From NCBI GenBank assembly GCA_025201375.1, contig JAIWZP010000062.1:62001-126000 (forward strand): 64,000 nucleotides of DNA, in the 5' to 3' direction. Origin of the DNA: Gongronella butleri. Its lineage: Eukaryota; Mucoromycota; Mucoromycetes; Mucorales; Cunninghamellaceae. The notes beneath the pieces are model-generated. The model was not told where the DNA came from and did no database searches. It saw only the letters and a list, made by a program, of their open reading frames with translations. Shown here piece by piece: positions 1-10,919 of the stretch. The translations under genes were made by a program, and so were the position numbers. Within the stretch, counting starts at the first letter, position 1. Each line of letters starts with the position of its first letter.

Positions 1-1
1 G

Positions 2-970
2 ACCCTGTTTCATGAATTTGGTCATTGCTTGCAACACGTGAGTCTGCAAAAATAGGAAAATGTCGTGTGAATTGGACACTTATCCCACGATTCTTTTTTA
101 TTTTTTAGATGATGACACGTGTGGATTACGCGGATGCCTCTGGCATCAATGGCGTGGAGTGGGACTTTGTCGAGGTAAAAGCCAGGAACAAACAAAAAAG
201 GCACGGGGATTGGGTGCTGACTTTTTTATTTTTCATTTCTCAGGTGGCATCGCAGTTTATGGAGAACTTTTGCAGTGAGAAAGAATGGCTTGCGCGCCTC
301 TCTGGCCACTACAAGACTGGCGAGCCCATGCCAAAGGACATGACGGACGCGCTTGTCAAGAACAGGGAGTTTTTGAGTGGATTGGGCATGTTGCGCCAGG
401 TAAAAATTCGCTTGTCCAAGCACCTGATCATGGCTCTGACCCCCCTCCCCCCTTTTTTTTACGCTTAGCTTCACTTTGCCAAGGTGGATTTGGCGCTGCA
501 TTCGACCTTTAGCGCGCCAAAGACCGCTTCGGACCCGACAGCCTTTGATGTGGACGCGCAGGTGGCCAAAACGACAACATTGGTGCCTCGTTTGCCCGAA
601 GACCGATTCTTGTGCAGCTTTGCGCACATCTTTGGCGGCGGCTATGCGGCTGGCTACTATTCGTAAGCATTGAAAATCACGGGGCAAAAGGGGAGGGGGA
701 AAGGTCTTGTTGATAGACAAAAAGGGGGAGCTGACATGAACTTTATTCAGGTACAAATATTCGGAAACATTCTCAGCTGACGCGTACGGCGCATTTGAGG
801 AAGTGGACGGAGATCGCGCCGCAGTGCGCGCCGTGGGCAAGCGATACCGCGATACAGTGCTTGCGCTTGGCGGCGGCACGGATCCGCGCGATGTTTGGGA
901 GCAATTCCGCGGCCGGCGCGATGTCGACATCCAGGCTCTGTTGCGCCATGGCGGATTGACAACCCCCTAG
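2..970 (+). CDS. M3-family oligopeptidase (thimet/oligopeptidase A type), 3' part
   Basis: The gene enters from the left edge; only the last 223 residues are present. Five exons fit: 2-37, 109-174, 244-399, 469-662 and 751-970, all with GT-AG introns that keep the frame. The first exon carries HEFGH, the zinc-binding HExxH signature of peptidase family M3, in which the two His and a downstream Glu bind zinc and the first Glu is the catalytic base. Downstream come a segment ending GVEWDFVE, then SQFMEN, SGHYKTGEP and HIFGGGYAAGYYSYKY. These are the expected conserved blocks of the bacterial oligopeptidase A/dipeptidyl carboxypeptidase branch, in the expected order. The family cleaves short oligopeptides in cytosol or organelles. 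The N-terminus is outside the window, so targeting cannot be judged. Confidence 0.93.
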
Positions 971-1022
971 AAGATTTTAAAAATAAAATGCGGCATTTTT
1001 TTTCCAGTGCGGATTTTCCTAC

Positions 1023-1056
<34 letters not shown>

Positions 1057-1401
1057 TTCTTTCAAAACCATGCCAGCTTGCCCAAAGTAGGGTGGCCCCT
1101 CGATACCTCGGGTTCATTGGCTGCTTGGCTTTTTTTTTTTTCAGGTCAGCATTTTGGCTGGCTGGCTCGAATTTTGGTTTGACAAATCATCAATTTGGAA
1201 CCAATGGCATTGCGCGGTGCGCTATTTTAGGGTGGAAACAAAAAGGTCCGCTTTGACTTTCCTGTTTCTCCATCTTTCTTTCCTTTTCCCTTTCTCCCCC
1301 TTTGCTCCTTCCTATCTTTTGACCCATTTTTTTTGCAACTTTGTATTAGATGATAGCTGTGTTCCGCACCTGTAGCATAAAGCGACCCTTCTCTAGTATT
1401 C
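971..1401. other. Intergenic region between two tandem genes
   Basis: No supported gene. It should hold the 3' UTR of the M3 peptidase and the promoter of the next gene. A T homopolymer of about 30 bases runs from about 1026, and further pyrimidine-rich DNA lies at 1130-1330. Confidence 0.6.
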
Positions 1402-2295
1402 ATGGCTTCTCCAGTTTGGACAAATCGATCTCCTCTTCGCAACGGGCTTGCAAAACCGCCGAGTCCCCTGTTTGCTCAGAAACATAATAGCCTGTCCCCC
1501 CGCCAAGTTGCCCACCGCACATATTCCACGTCGCTTCGCAAGCTCGACCAGGATGCAAAACGCCAGCGGCCCAAGTATCAAGTCCGTGAGCGTCTTTTGC
1601 TTTGCCACACCATGTCCAGCGCTGAGCAATTTCTGCACAAGCGCGTCATGCGCACCAATCGACGGGTCATGGCTCTGGAAGAGGAAGAAGACGAGTTTAT
1701 GCCTTCCCTAACCATGCCGAGTGATCATGATGGTCCTGAAGAGCGCTTTGTTCCCGAGGAAATGGAGTATGCAGCCACACCTGCCCCCGTTTCTACCCTT
1801 GATCAGCCTCAACATCAAAATCATCATCCTTTTGCCCTGCCTGAATCCGACGAGCACGCCGCCATGGACCCCATGCAAGTATCCATTGCCATGGTGATGC
1901 AGCAACATCAAATGAATCAGCAAAAGCAGCAACAATTGAATCAACAACAGCACCAATTCGTTCAAAATCACCCGCCTCAGCAGCACCAGCATCATCATTA
2001 TCAACCTTATGCCATGCCGGCGTCCATCACCATGCCATCCTCCTCCAACAGCATCACCATCCCCTCGTCGTTGCCGTCGCCCACCTACAGCACGCCTGCA
2101 TTGTCCGTGAGCAGCAGCAGTAGCACCAGCACTGGCAGCATCACCATCCCCTCCTCAAACGACGCTTTCATCATCCCGCAGGACGAAGACGACGACAATG
2201 CCTTTGATTACCCGTCCTCCTTGATCATACCCCATCTTTCTAGCTCCTCCAGTCCTCCACGCCCTTTGCATGTTCCTCCCATTTCATCTCTTTAG
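1402..2295 (+). CDS. Low-complexity Q/H/S-rich protein, function unknown
   Basis: An intronless frame of 297 codons begins with ATG after a pyrimidine-rich leader and is followed 11 bases after the stop by AATAAA, which supports a real transcript. The basic first ~90 residues contain an ordered-looking stretch (about 57-95: PKYQVRERLLLCHTMSSAEQ, then KRVMRTNRRVM) followed by a run of Glu. The remainder is disordered: Gln/His-rich at about 165-205 (codons CAA and CAG mixed) and Ser/Thr/Pro-rich at about 205-260, with the phrase SITMPSS/SITIPSS recurring three times. The C-terminus is again Ser-rich. No known domain was recognised. A regulatory or scaffold role would be guesswork. Homologues, if any, should align only over residues 50-100. 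Confidence 0.6.
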   Translation: MASPVWTNRSPLRNGLAKPPSPLFAQKHNSLSPRQVAHRTYSTSLRKLDQDAKRQRPKYQVRERLLLCHTMSSAEQFLHKRVMRTNRRVMALEEEEDEFMPSLTMPSDHDGPEERFVPEEMEYAATPAPVSTLDQPQHQNHHPFALPESDEHAAMDPMQVSIAMVMQQHQMNQQKQQQLNQQQHQFVQNHPPQQHQHHHYQPYAMPASITMPSSSNSITIPSSLPSPTYSTPALSVSSSSSTSTGSITIPSSNDAFIIPQDEDDDNAFDYPSSLIIPHLSSSSSPPRPLHVPPISSL

Positions 2296-2306
2296 CCATG
2301 TTGATG

Positions 2307-2312
2307 AATAAA
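2307..2312 (+). terminator. Poly(A) signal
   Basis: AATAAA lies 11 bases after the stop of the Q/H-rich gene, on the same strand. Confidence 0.6.
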
Positions 2313-3035
2313 ACTGGCCAATTTTGAATTCTAATGCCCCTCTCTCACTCCAATGCTTTTTTTTTGTAACTTTTCGTCTTTTTCGGCACGGTGAAAAAAA
2401 AAAAACGATTGCAGGCCCCCCAGTGTGAATCTCATTGTCTCAATCTATTGTGTCACCTTGGATCTGATCCGAACAAAGGCTCGCGCGATTTCCATTGTCA
2501 AGTAGTCCATCCCATGGCACGTGCCCTCGGTGCTCCCCAACACGCGCTTTACGTTTACTGCGATTTGTTTCCACTGAATTCCACGATTTTTCCCGATTTC
2601 ATTGCCTGTTTCCATAACGCTTTAAGAAAAAAAAATTACAATTGGCATAATTTTATAAGCTGAATGATTTTCTCGCCGATGTCTCGCGTTGTGCGTCGTT
2701 TTCCTGGTGCCCAAAACGCCTATTAATTTTCTCGGAGCAGGGCGTTAAAACGCTTCATGCCACTCGAATTTACCCTGAAATGCATCAATGGGTCTGTTTC
2801 AATCAAATACATGGCGAGATCAGTAAGATCAAGTGGGGTCGCAAGTGGGGAGGGGGGGTGGGATCAGTCCTTTTTTTTCGTGTCGATTTGAATGTCCGAT
2901 GGCAGCGTGATGCCTGCGTCTTTCCAAGGCCGCCCTTGGACTTTTCCTTGGCGAGCAGCCAAGGCTCTGATTTTTACACCTCTTTTTTTATTATTTCACC
3001 TTTTTTTTTTTTTTGTTCCCCTGATAGACCGTTTT
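2313..3035. other. Intergenic region upstream of VPS23
   Basis: No supported gene. One 90-codon frame at 2391-2663 begins in a poly-A run and shows no domain, intron signals or biased composition, so it is treated as chance. T-rich DNA just before 3036 fits a promoter or leader. Confidence 0.6.
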
Positions 3036-3563
3036 ATGGACATTAAAAGCTGGTTACAGACGGTGTTGTTGCAATATGTAAGTGTTTGTGGCAAGAAAGC
3101 GCGGTGGATGAGCGTGGCTGAACGTTTTTGCCTATAGTACAACGATCCGGACCGCACGTTCAGAGACGTGGATGCCGCCTTACAAATGCATATCAACTCG
3201 CTCAAGCCCCAGTTGAACACATACAGTAAGTTTTGCAAAGATGAGGCGATAAAAAGGCTCATCTTGGCGTGTTTTTAAGCGTACAATGATGGACACAGCC
3301 AGCTGCTGCTATGCTTGCACGGCACACTGCCTATCACCTATCGCAGCAGCCCCTACAATATCCCAGTGGCCTTTTGGATCCCAACAGAATACCCACAGTG
3401 CGCACCCATCCCCTATGTACAGCCAACAGCCAACATGCTCGTCCGCGCCAGCCAATATGTCGATCAAAGCGGTCTTTGCTATCATCCCTATCGATCTCAA
3501 TGGAAAGAGGATGTCAATGCAAGTCAATTTCTAGGAATTGGGGCGCGCAATGGCTCATTCTTC

Positions 3564-3608
<45 letters not shown>

Positions 3609-4741
3609 AGAGTCACAATCTACTAGAGCTGATCACGATATTCCAGCATGTCTTCAGCAATGAGCCACCTGTCTACACCAAGATTTCGTCGAACCCGTCA
3701 TCGGCCATTGGATCTCCCAGCAAGGAACACGCGATGGTAAAGCCATTGTCGTCCATACCACCGCCACCACCACCCCCTCCTCCACTCGGATCAAGTGGGG
3801 CGACCGGCACGCCTGTGTCATCAGCCATGGATCCCGCCAGCAGTGCGTGGCACGAGAGCACCGCCTTTTACAATCTCAGCCAGGATATGCAGGGGATGAC
3901 CATGAGCCCAGGTGGCTATAGCAACAGCAATAGCGCGTCGCACCCTGTCGCCGCGAATGCGACCTCGTCATCGGCCACCACGGCGCCCAACACCCCGACA
4001 ACAGCTGCGGCTGCGGCTGCGGCTGCGGCCGCCAACCATTCCGCCGGCAGCGGATCGCCATACCTGTCTAAGTCGTCGTCGTTGCCAGTCATCGCCAACA
4101 ACTACCCATCGGCAGCAGTCGAGGAGTCGCCGCAGGAGAGGCTCTCTCGCAAGGTGACCGAACGTATGCAGGCCTTCCAGCTAGAGATCTCCAAGGAGAT
4201 GGACGAGCTGCTCAATGTCAATCGTCAATTGAACGACGGCGAGGTGCAATTGCAAAACGAGATCCACATGCTGCAAGATGTTCGCGACCGCCTGCAGACA
4301 AACATGTCCATCCTCGAATCACGATCCAAAGACCTGGAGCAAATCACAGAGCAAGTCAATGGCTTGCCGGACGTGTCTGTCGATGAGGCGCTCTCTGGCA
4401 CCACCGTCGTATACAATCAGTAAGTGCAAGAGTGATAACCTTGCAGAGAGAAAGAGAGAGCGAGAAAGAAAAAAAAGGCGACTCATCGTGTCGCCATTTG
4501 CTTTTAGACTGTTTGAGCTGGTTGCCGACGACAATGCGGTTGTGGATACGATCTATTATCTTGGCAAGGCACTGAACACGGAATGCATTGATTTGGCCAC
4601 GTTTATGAAGGTAAAAACAAGCGGTCTACAATGATTTTTCTTGTGAAACTCATCCTTTGCTTTGAAAAGTATACACGCAAGCTTGCTAGGGAACAATTTA
4701 TGAAGCGTGCCTTGATCAAGAAAATCACAGAATCTTCGTAA
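3036..4741 (+). CDS. VPS23: ESCRT-I subunit Vps23/TSG101
   Basis: Six exons fit: 3036-3077, 3138-3225, 3280-3518, 3611-4419, 4508-4610 and 4670-4741 (450 aa). Residues 1-125 form a UEV domain, a ubiquitin-E2 variant without a catalytic Cys: block YRSSPYNIPVAFWIPTEYP, then LCYHPYRSQW and a C-terminal helix ending in EPPVYTK. A Pro-rich linker (10 consecutive Pro) and an Ala/Ser-rich linker follow. A coiled coil occupies about 290-370. The C-terminal steadiness box includes DTIYYLGKAL and TFMKYTRKLAREQF. In the known family the UEV binds ubiquitin and P(S/T)AP motifs, and the core assembles ESCRT-I on endosomes for multivesicular-body sorting. Intron 3 appears to use a GC donor (GCAAGT at 3519) and contains a T run of about 42. 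Confidence 0.95.
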
Positions 4742-4758
4742 TGTATTGTACTTGTACA

Positions 4759-4764
4759 AATAAA
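4759..4764 (+). terminator. Poly(A) signal of VPS23
   Basis: AATAAA lies 17 bases after the VPS23 stop codon. Confidence 0.65.
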
Positions 4765-7727
4765 GCCATTTGCTAAGAAATTTGAATGACGCGATTGTCT
4801 CGCGTCATTTTGTGCTGCATCATGATGAGTTATGATGCAGTATCTTTGTGAAGCCGATGATGCGCTTCATTTGAAAGATGCTGCTCAAAGAGTCTATTGA
4901 CCGGATGAATGCTGGATTGCTTTTTCTGTATTTTTTTTATTTCACTTGATCTCAGGTACATATGAAAAATTTGCGAAAAATGATTTTACTGCCTTAAATG
5001 TCAAGCATGTTTTCCAATTGCCGCGTTTTCTACTCGTTTGATCACGCACGCTTTTTTTTTTTTTTTTTTTTTTTTTTTTGGTGGTCCCGACCATTGACAT
5101 GTGCTCGTAATATTTCTTTTCGGTAATTGAACGTTGGTCTTGGCCAGGTACAATTTGATCTCTACAGCAATAATGTTCAGATCCACGGTGGCCGCTCAAT
5201 GAATGTGCAGTGGCAAATACTTAGCCCCCATAACCTACCGAAAAGCAATTAGGACAATTGTCGCGCGGCCCTTGACCAGCTTTTGCACGTTTTTAATCGT
5301 CAATTCAGGCTCGTATGCCAAATTTACTGTAAATCGCGCGTTTTTGCATTGATCCCCTTGTCCTAGCGCGCAGAAATTTGGAATCCTAGGTGACGCAAGT
5401 GCTCATTATGATACGACCGAATTTGAGGATGATCGGCTAGACGAACATTGAAATATGGCATATAAGAGAGTTTTTTCTTTGGTGACTTTTGAGTCACCAT
5501 TCCTAGCCTGTATTGCTGGAAGCAATACCACTTTGTGCAAGCCAAATTTTGTGATCGTTTTGTTGCTTGCATAAGAAAGCTACGACCGACAGACCACACT
5601 TTTCGATAGGATCTGCTTGCATTGACCCGCATTTTACGGATGAAATTTATGGGTTTCTTGTTTTTTATTTTTTTACTAATCGAATTCATGTTGTCTCATG
5701 CGCTGGCTTGTCGCTGTCTTGGATGATTTGCACGCCATTCCGCTATTGTGATCGGAGGACCTTTCGGAATTCATGCCTCTTTTGAAAATTGACCAAATGC
5801 TCGACAAGGAGCGTTTGTTTTTGAATTGAAACCACATTATTCCAAGAGGTCGCAAAGGAAGAACATCGTGACAAAATCTAATAATATTTAATAAAGTGAC
5901 TCAGGCTTGCGTGCTCTCAAGATTTGCAATTTTATAGCTTTTTACTGTTTACCTCGCGCTACAATGTTTTTGTGTATGTTAAAATGTGTGCACCACCTGC
6001 GCGTAACTATTGCATACCCAAACCAAAACCAACCGTTTAATATTTTGTCCTGAATTTTAGCAATTTATTTTGTATTGAAAATTAGATTTATCGCGTACAC
6101 ATCTATTATGCACACAACTTTGTTAGTTGGGCTATCTCATGCTATTATCGCCTTGCGTAGTAGCACCGTTTAATATTATTATGTGTCCCAACCGCCCATG
6201 CGCTGAATCCATTTTCAAGATTGAAATGGTAAATTTCTTTTTGGAACATTGCTCCAACGATTTGCTTCTTATGTGATCAAAATTATTTTTTGCCACACAA
6301 TGATTACCTTTGACATTAGAGCACACAAAAGAGAACACCCATGTCTGGTTTGCCAAGAAGAAAACGTCCAAGTACTTCCAAAATCAGATATTTCGTTACT
6401 AACGTGCCAATTATGCAATATTTGACATCTTAGAACCAAGTGTCTTCTTATTTTCTCATTCATTTGAGATTCATTATCGTACCATATAATTTGATTGGTT
6501 GTGACGTCGACAAGGAAATGGTCAAAAAACGATTTCTTTATAACCCCCTCCTATTCCCTGTCAATGCACTCAATGCACACATGATGATGAAATCCGATCA
6601 GCTTCATCTCCGTCGGAGGGGCTCTCCGAATAAATTAGCGCCATTCTTATAAGACTTGCGGGTGACGAGTAATTGCAAAAATAACATAAAAATGAAAACC
6701 GCGGAATTTAGGTCCTCTTATCACCACGCCATTCAGCCCCATGGTCGGTGCCCATCACCAACCGACAGAAAGGCAATCAAAACCTGGGGTCCATCGACGG
6801 GTTGTCGCGTAAATCGCAATTTACCCATTTTTTCGCGTCAAGGTTAACTCGACGAAAATTGACCCGAGCGCCGCGAAACAATGACCACCAGAACGAGCAC
6901 GGTCGGCCGCGTACGTGGTTATCAATGATTACTGCAAAAAGCGCGTTCCAGGCAGATTTGACGCAACCAGTCTGTTTGCAGGGCAACTTGGGCGCGTGAT
7001 AAACCGCGTCAGACGTGGTGTGACTCGCGTCTGTATCTAATCGATTCCATGCAACTGATGTCCCTCTTGCTAGTGGACGCGCCAGCGGAGTTCTATGAAC
7101 GCGTTTTTCCCATTTAATTCGCATTTGAAATTTAATCTAAAATCCTCCATTGCTCGCCACTGAGCAGATGGGTGTCGTTGTTTTTTTGACTTTTTGTTGG
7201 TTACTCCCTCCGATACGTCTAGTGTGGAAGTTTGGTGCGATTCGGGTGACCTTATTTTTCGATTTTGGTTTTTGAGCTCGCCACGGTTAAAATTTTCGTT
7301 TGTGAATGACGCTCTCCAGCATATGACGATAGCAGCCAGGCGAGTTCCATTTGGATTTTGTCGACTGTTTTTTGCCAAGGAAGGTGATTTAGGGCATTAA
7401 AATACCTGGTTTGCGAGGCGAGAGCTATTTTATCGCAAAATAGGCCCATTTGCGTGGCTCATCCAGCGAAAGGTCATCACAATGAGTCCAAATATGGCTC
7501 ATATGAATTCTGGCACAAGTAGCAACGACTTTTTATTTTTGTAGCGATCGGATTGTCCGATCTTGGGAGACTGTATGACGCTTTTAAATTAAAATTGGGG
7601 TCAAATGTGCCTTGAAAGGCTTTTAAGCAATGAAATGCGCGGACTGACCACGGTACACACTGGTCCAATGCGCCTGATTTCTTTCAAGTGCAGCAAAATA
7701 CAAGCATGAAAGGCACGAAATTGAGAT
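4765..7727. other. Gene-poor AT-rich interval of about 3 kb
   Basis: No convincing gene on either strand. All frames are short (at most ~115 codons), have no recognisable motif and no splice-site logic. A T run of about 29 lies at 5051. The part around 6690-7150 is a diverged copy of a dispersed repeat (separate entry). The rest may be older, unrecognisable repeat debris. Confidence 0.6.
6690..7150 (+). repeat. Dispersed repeat fragment, copy A
   Basis: This stretch is recognisably related to 36600-37080. Shared blocks in the same order are CCATTCA(G/A)CC(C/A)CATGGT, CTCGACGAAAAT, GTGATAAACCGCGTCA, ATGCAACT(G)(A/G)TGTC and CTCTTGCTA(G/A)TGGACGCG. The first half also matches the end of the long repeat near 22690-22870. 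It contains no coding capacity. Boundaries are approximate because they were found by eye. Confidence 0.75.
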
Positions 7728-7742
7728 TTTATTTGATTTATT
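7728..7742 (-). terminator. Two poly(A) signals of SEC62
   Basis: TTTATT on the plus strand at 7728-7733 and 7737-7742 reads AATAAA on the minus strand, about 170 bases beyond the SEC62 stop. Confidence 0.5.
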
Positions 7743-7912
7743 TGTTATTTTCCTTGTATTTTGGTTTTTTTTTTCTCAAAAGGCAGAGCATGGCAGGGAA
7801 TTTGATAGTATAGCAACGATCGCCATGAGACAAGGTGATGGAAAGGGAGTTGGGTGGAAGATGCATGATGTATCGAGTCGAAATCGGGAAAAAAAAAAGT
7901 GAGCATTTTCGT

Positions 7913-8812
7913 TCATTCATCGACGGACTCGATGGTTGTTGCCGCACGTGCGGCGGGCTTTGCGTCTGTTGTGGCAGCCGAGGATGTGGACGTGGATGAT
8001 TCGATGGCTGTTTTCTTTTGCTTTGGCTCGTCCCATCCGTAAAAGGGGATGAAGCTCTCGACGACGCCACAATCGGCAAAGAGATTGGGGAAAAGCCAGA
8101 ATCCGCGTGGCATGACGACGATGGAGAGGACATAGAGGATGAGGCGGATGATGGCGATACCGAAAAAGACGCCGAGCAGGCCAAGGACGCCCATGCTCAA
8201 GTACCAGACGCCGAGACGGAGGAAATTGGGCCACAGAGGGAACAGAACGGCGGTCAGGACGCCGGCCAGCAGCAGGCCTGCGCGCAAGTACACGCGCCAT
8301 TGCGCGCCCTCGTATAGCCACACATAAAAGTTGTTCTCATTGAGCTCTTGGACGGGCGCCACACCGAGCACGCGTGCACTGTGCTTGCCGCCAATATAAT
8401 CACCACGATTCACGCACAAAATGAACCCAAGCTTGCCCAATTCATTCAAAAGAGCCATTGCCTCGGCCCGGTCCTTGGGCGCGCTGTGATCCTTTGGCAA
8501 GGCCTTGGCAAACCCTTCCTTGAGAATCGCATTCACAGCGCTCTTGCCTGAAAAGAGAGAAAAAAAACATGAGGCGCGTCATCCACATAATGCGTAAACC
8601 AAATCTCTATTACCCTTGAAATAATCGATACGCTTGCCATTAATGACGCCTTGCTTGGTGCGCATGGTCGACTTTTTCTCATCACGCAAAAAGTTGGCGA
8701 TGTTCTTGAAGAGAGGAGGCGCTTGGTTGGCGTCGGCCACCTGAATTTGGCGTGGCTGAGGCGCTTGTTCCTGACCGTGGTTGCAATTGGGCCCGTGGAC
8801 GTGGTCACTCAT
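7913..8812 (-). CDS. SEC62: ER translocon subunit Sec62
   Basis: Two exons on the minus strand, 8812-8614 and 8547-7913, give 277 aa. The N-terminal cytosolic part (about 1-150) contains NFLRDEKKSTMRTKQGVING followed by KRIDYFKGKSAVNAILKEGF, the conserved basic segment of Sec62 that contacts Sec63. Two hydrophobic segments follow at about 152-172 and 184-210, ending RLILYVLSIVVMPRGFWLFP. PRGFWLFPNLFAD and FIPFYGWDE are hallmark family blocks. The tail is Ser/Thr/Ala-rich and acidic at the end. In the known family Sec62 is an ER membrane protein needed for post-translational import through Sec61/Sec63. The His-rich start (HVHGPNCNHGQ) is unusual but is directly encoded. Start chosen as the first ATG of the exon carrying the conserved domain. 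Confidence 0.95.
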
Positions 8813-9078
8813 TATGAAGAAAAAGGGCGAGTGGATATGGGGGGGGGGTTGTGTGTTGCTGGAGAAAGAGAGAAAGAAAGAAAAAGAAAAGAAAAAAAAG
8901 GAGAAACAGGGTGTTGGCATTTTGTCAATTTTGCCTCCCTCCCCCTTTGTGTGACACAGCCGATCCAAGCAACCTTGTCCAATCACAATCAGCCAAACAC
9001 CCACCTTGATTTTGTTCCCTGATTGATTCCTGCACCGCGCATGTGCCCTCTTTTTTTTCTTTGCGGATATGAATTGGA

Positions 9079-9084
9079 TTTATT
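9079..9084 (-). terminator. Poly(A) signal of TFB4
   Basis: TTTATT on the plus strand (AATAAA on the minus) lies 56 bases beyond the TFB4 stop. Confidence 0.55.
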
Positions 9085-9139
9085 TACAAGGAATGAAGGC
9101 AAGATCTCGTGGTAAAAATATGAATTGGGGTTGGGATGA

Positions 9140-10677
9140 TCAATTGGTGATGGGTGTCGATGCCGCCGACGTGCGAGGTGTCGACCGCCCGGACAGCAAC
9201 TTGCCCTTGGGCTTAAACGAGAATTTGGTCCTAATCAACAGAAAAAGAGAAAGAAAAATGTCCAATTGCGCGTAAAAGTGAGTGATTGTTTCGTACACAT
9301 TCCCTTTTTTTCCTGAGATATACTTACTTGCACGTCGAGCACACCGGCGTCCAAGTGCAAAAGACTGCGATGAAAATCGAAAAAAGAGGGTCAATGGGCT
9401 CGCAAAGCTCCTTTGGTTGCGAAAAACGTGCTTTTTTTTTCCTTACTCGAGAGACACACAGAGCACACGAAACCAATGTCGACGATGTTCTTGTGGCAGA
9501 AACACGCCGCTCTGTAGTCGACTTGATCTTGTGACGGCAAATTCAAGTAATTGCGTGCATAGCGTTCCGGTAAAAACGTAAACTAGAGAAAATGAGCTGA
9601 TGGTCAGCATTTGGACCACGACAAAAATGGCGACACGACCGCGTCTTACCAAGAGGTATTGCAAGAGCGCACGCGGGTTGTCAGCTTTAACATAAATGCC
9701 GCCTGTAATACTCGCAGCCTGTTGCAAAAAAGCAGTTTCGTCGCCAAAAATACGACACACGTCGACCGGCAGGGCCTGAAGCATTGGAAAGAAAAAAATC
9801 AGATGAGCAAGGTGCGGCGCGACACGTGACGCATTTGCCACGCGAGGCGGCGCAGCACACGCTTTCAGGTCAATTTTACCATTTTTTGTGCTGAAAAGAT
9901 GCAATTCATCAGGGATATATATTGTTGCGACGCGTCTGGCGAGACAGACAGGATGCAGATACGCGGCTTGATGTGGCCGACGTCGTCGAGCTTGATGACG
10001 CGATTGATATCTGGCAAAAAACAAGGAAACAAAGAACAAAACACAAGAAAAGTGGCATGAGAATTGGCTATGGGTCACTGTTAATATGTCGAATTACAGC
10101 ACAATGCCATGGAAAACGCGCCAGAGATCATGGATGAGGTGTCTAAGGGTGAAAATCGGCAAAAAGAAATGAGCTCACGCGCCGTTTTTCAACGAAATTG
10201 GCTGGATTTACAGCTTTCTTTTTGCAACACAGATGTGTCCGAGAGCAAATCCTTCAAGCCCTGGACGATCTGATCGGTGACGATTTGAAAGTGCGGATAC
10301 ATGTTGGCGTCACGCTTGGAATTGCCATTGGTGGTCTGTGGCGCCGGGTGCGTGAGCATGGCGTCGTGAGGGTGCGGATAGAGGAACTGGCTGTGTCCCG
10401 CATGGCTGGCAATGACAACAACCTGATTGTCATACTTGAGGGCAAGGTGGGCATTGATAAAGACAAGGATCTGCTGCAGAGCCTCGTCGAGAGAGAATGG
10501 CGTCGAAGAGTTGGCTGACTGTTGCCAAACAAAGGGGTTGGTATCAAGAATTAGCACGAGCAAATTCGAGTCGTCTAAGCAAAACACGCATGAATAAACA
10601 TAAAAATCAAAAACACTCCGTTTTTTTATCCGCTTGTTCCATGCTAATTTACCTTCACTGGTCGTGACCTCCTTCAT
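9140..10677 (-). CDS. TFB4: TFIIH core subunit Tfb4/p34 (GTF2H3)
   Basis: Eight exons on the minus strand: 10677-10653, 10574-10212, 10142-10098, 10010-9880, 9775-9650, 9582-9447, 9364-9328 and 9230-9140 (317 aa, normal for the family). The N-terminal von Willebrand A-like fold starts [15 protein letters not shown] and continues through [32 protein letters not shown] and [32 protein letters not shown] is the family block before the zinc region. Exons 6-7 encode [11 protein letters not shown], then [18 protein letters not shown], the C-terminal C4 zinc finger. The final KTKFSFKP block matches the typical end, with a short extra Ser/Thr tail. TFIIH acts in promoter opening and nucleotide excision repair; Tfb4 binds Ssl1/p44. 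One exon is only 37 nt and another 45 nt; both are needed for the conserved sequence to be continuous. Confidence 0.95.
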
Positions 10678-10919
10678 GACAGCAACAAAACAGAAGAAAG
10701 TGCGGAAAAGAACGAGGTGTGTCGTGAGTGATCAACCGCCGCAGGGCAATTGCCAAAAGCGACCATTTTACATGTCCGACACGCGGGGTTTTGCCGGGCC
10801 AATGAGCTTTGGCCAAGTTCCGCTTGATTTTGACATCAAAAAGGGACCCTTTTTTTGAATGATTTGTGCTTTTTGTTCTTGTTCTTTTTTTATTTATTTC
10901 ACTTTTTTTTTATTTCTTC
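10678..10919. promoter_or_regulatory. Divergent TFB4/LHS1 promoter with an ERSE-like site
   Basis: Only 242 bases separate the divergent start codons of TFB4 and LHS1. At 10799-10817 the sequence reads CCAAT, nine bases, CCAAG. This differs by one base from the animal ER stress response element CCAAT-N9-CCACG, upstream of an ER chaperone gene. Whether fungal factors use this element is unknown, and a CCAAT alone could be a HAP-complex site. The segment next to LHS1 is a T-rich leader. Confidence 0.5.

Noticed and set aside
4765..7727. Hidden genes in the 3-kb gene-poor interval
   Set aside because: No conserved block, splice logic or codon bias could be found on either strand.
10866..10919. 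Upstream in-frame ATG of LHS1
   Set aside because: It would add a Phe/Leu-rich translated T tract before a normal signal peptide.
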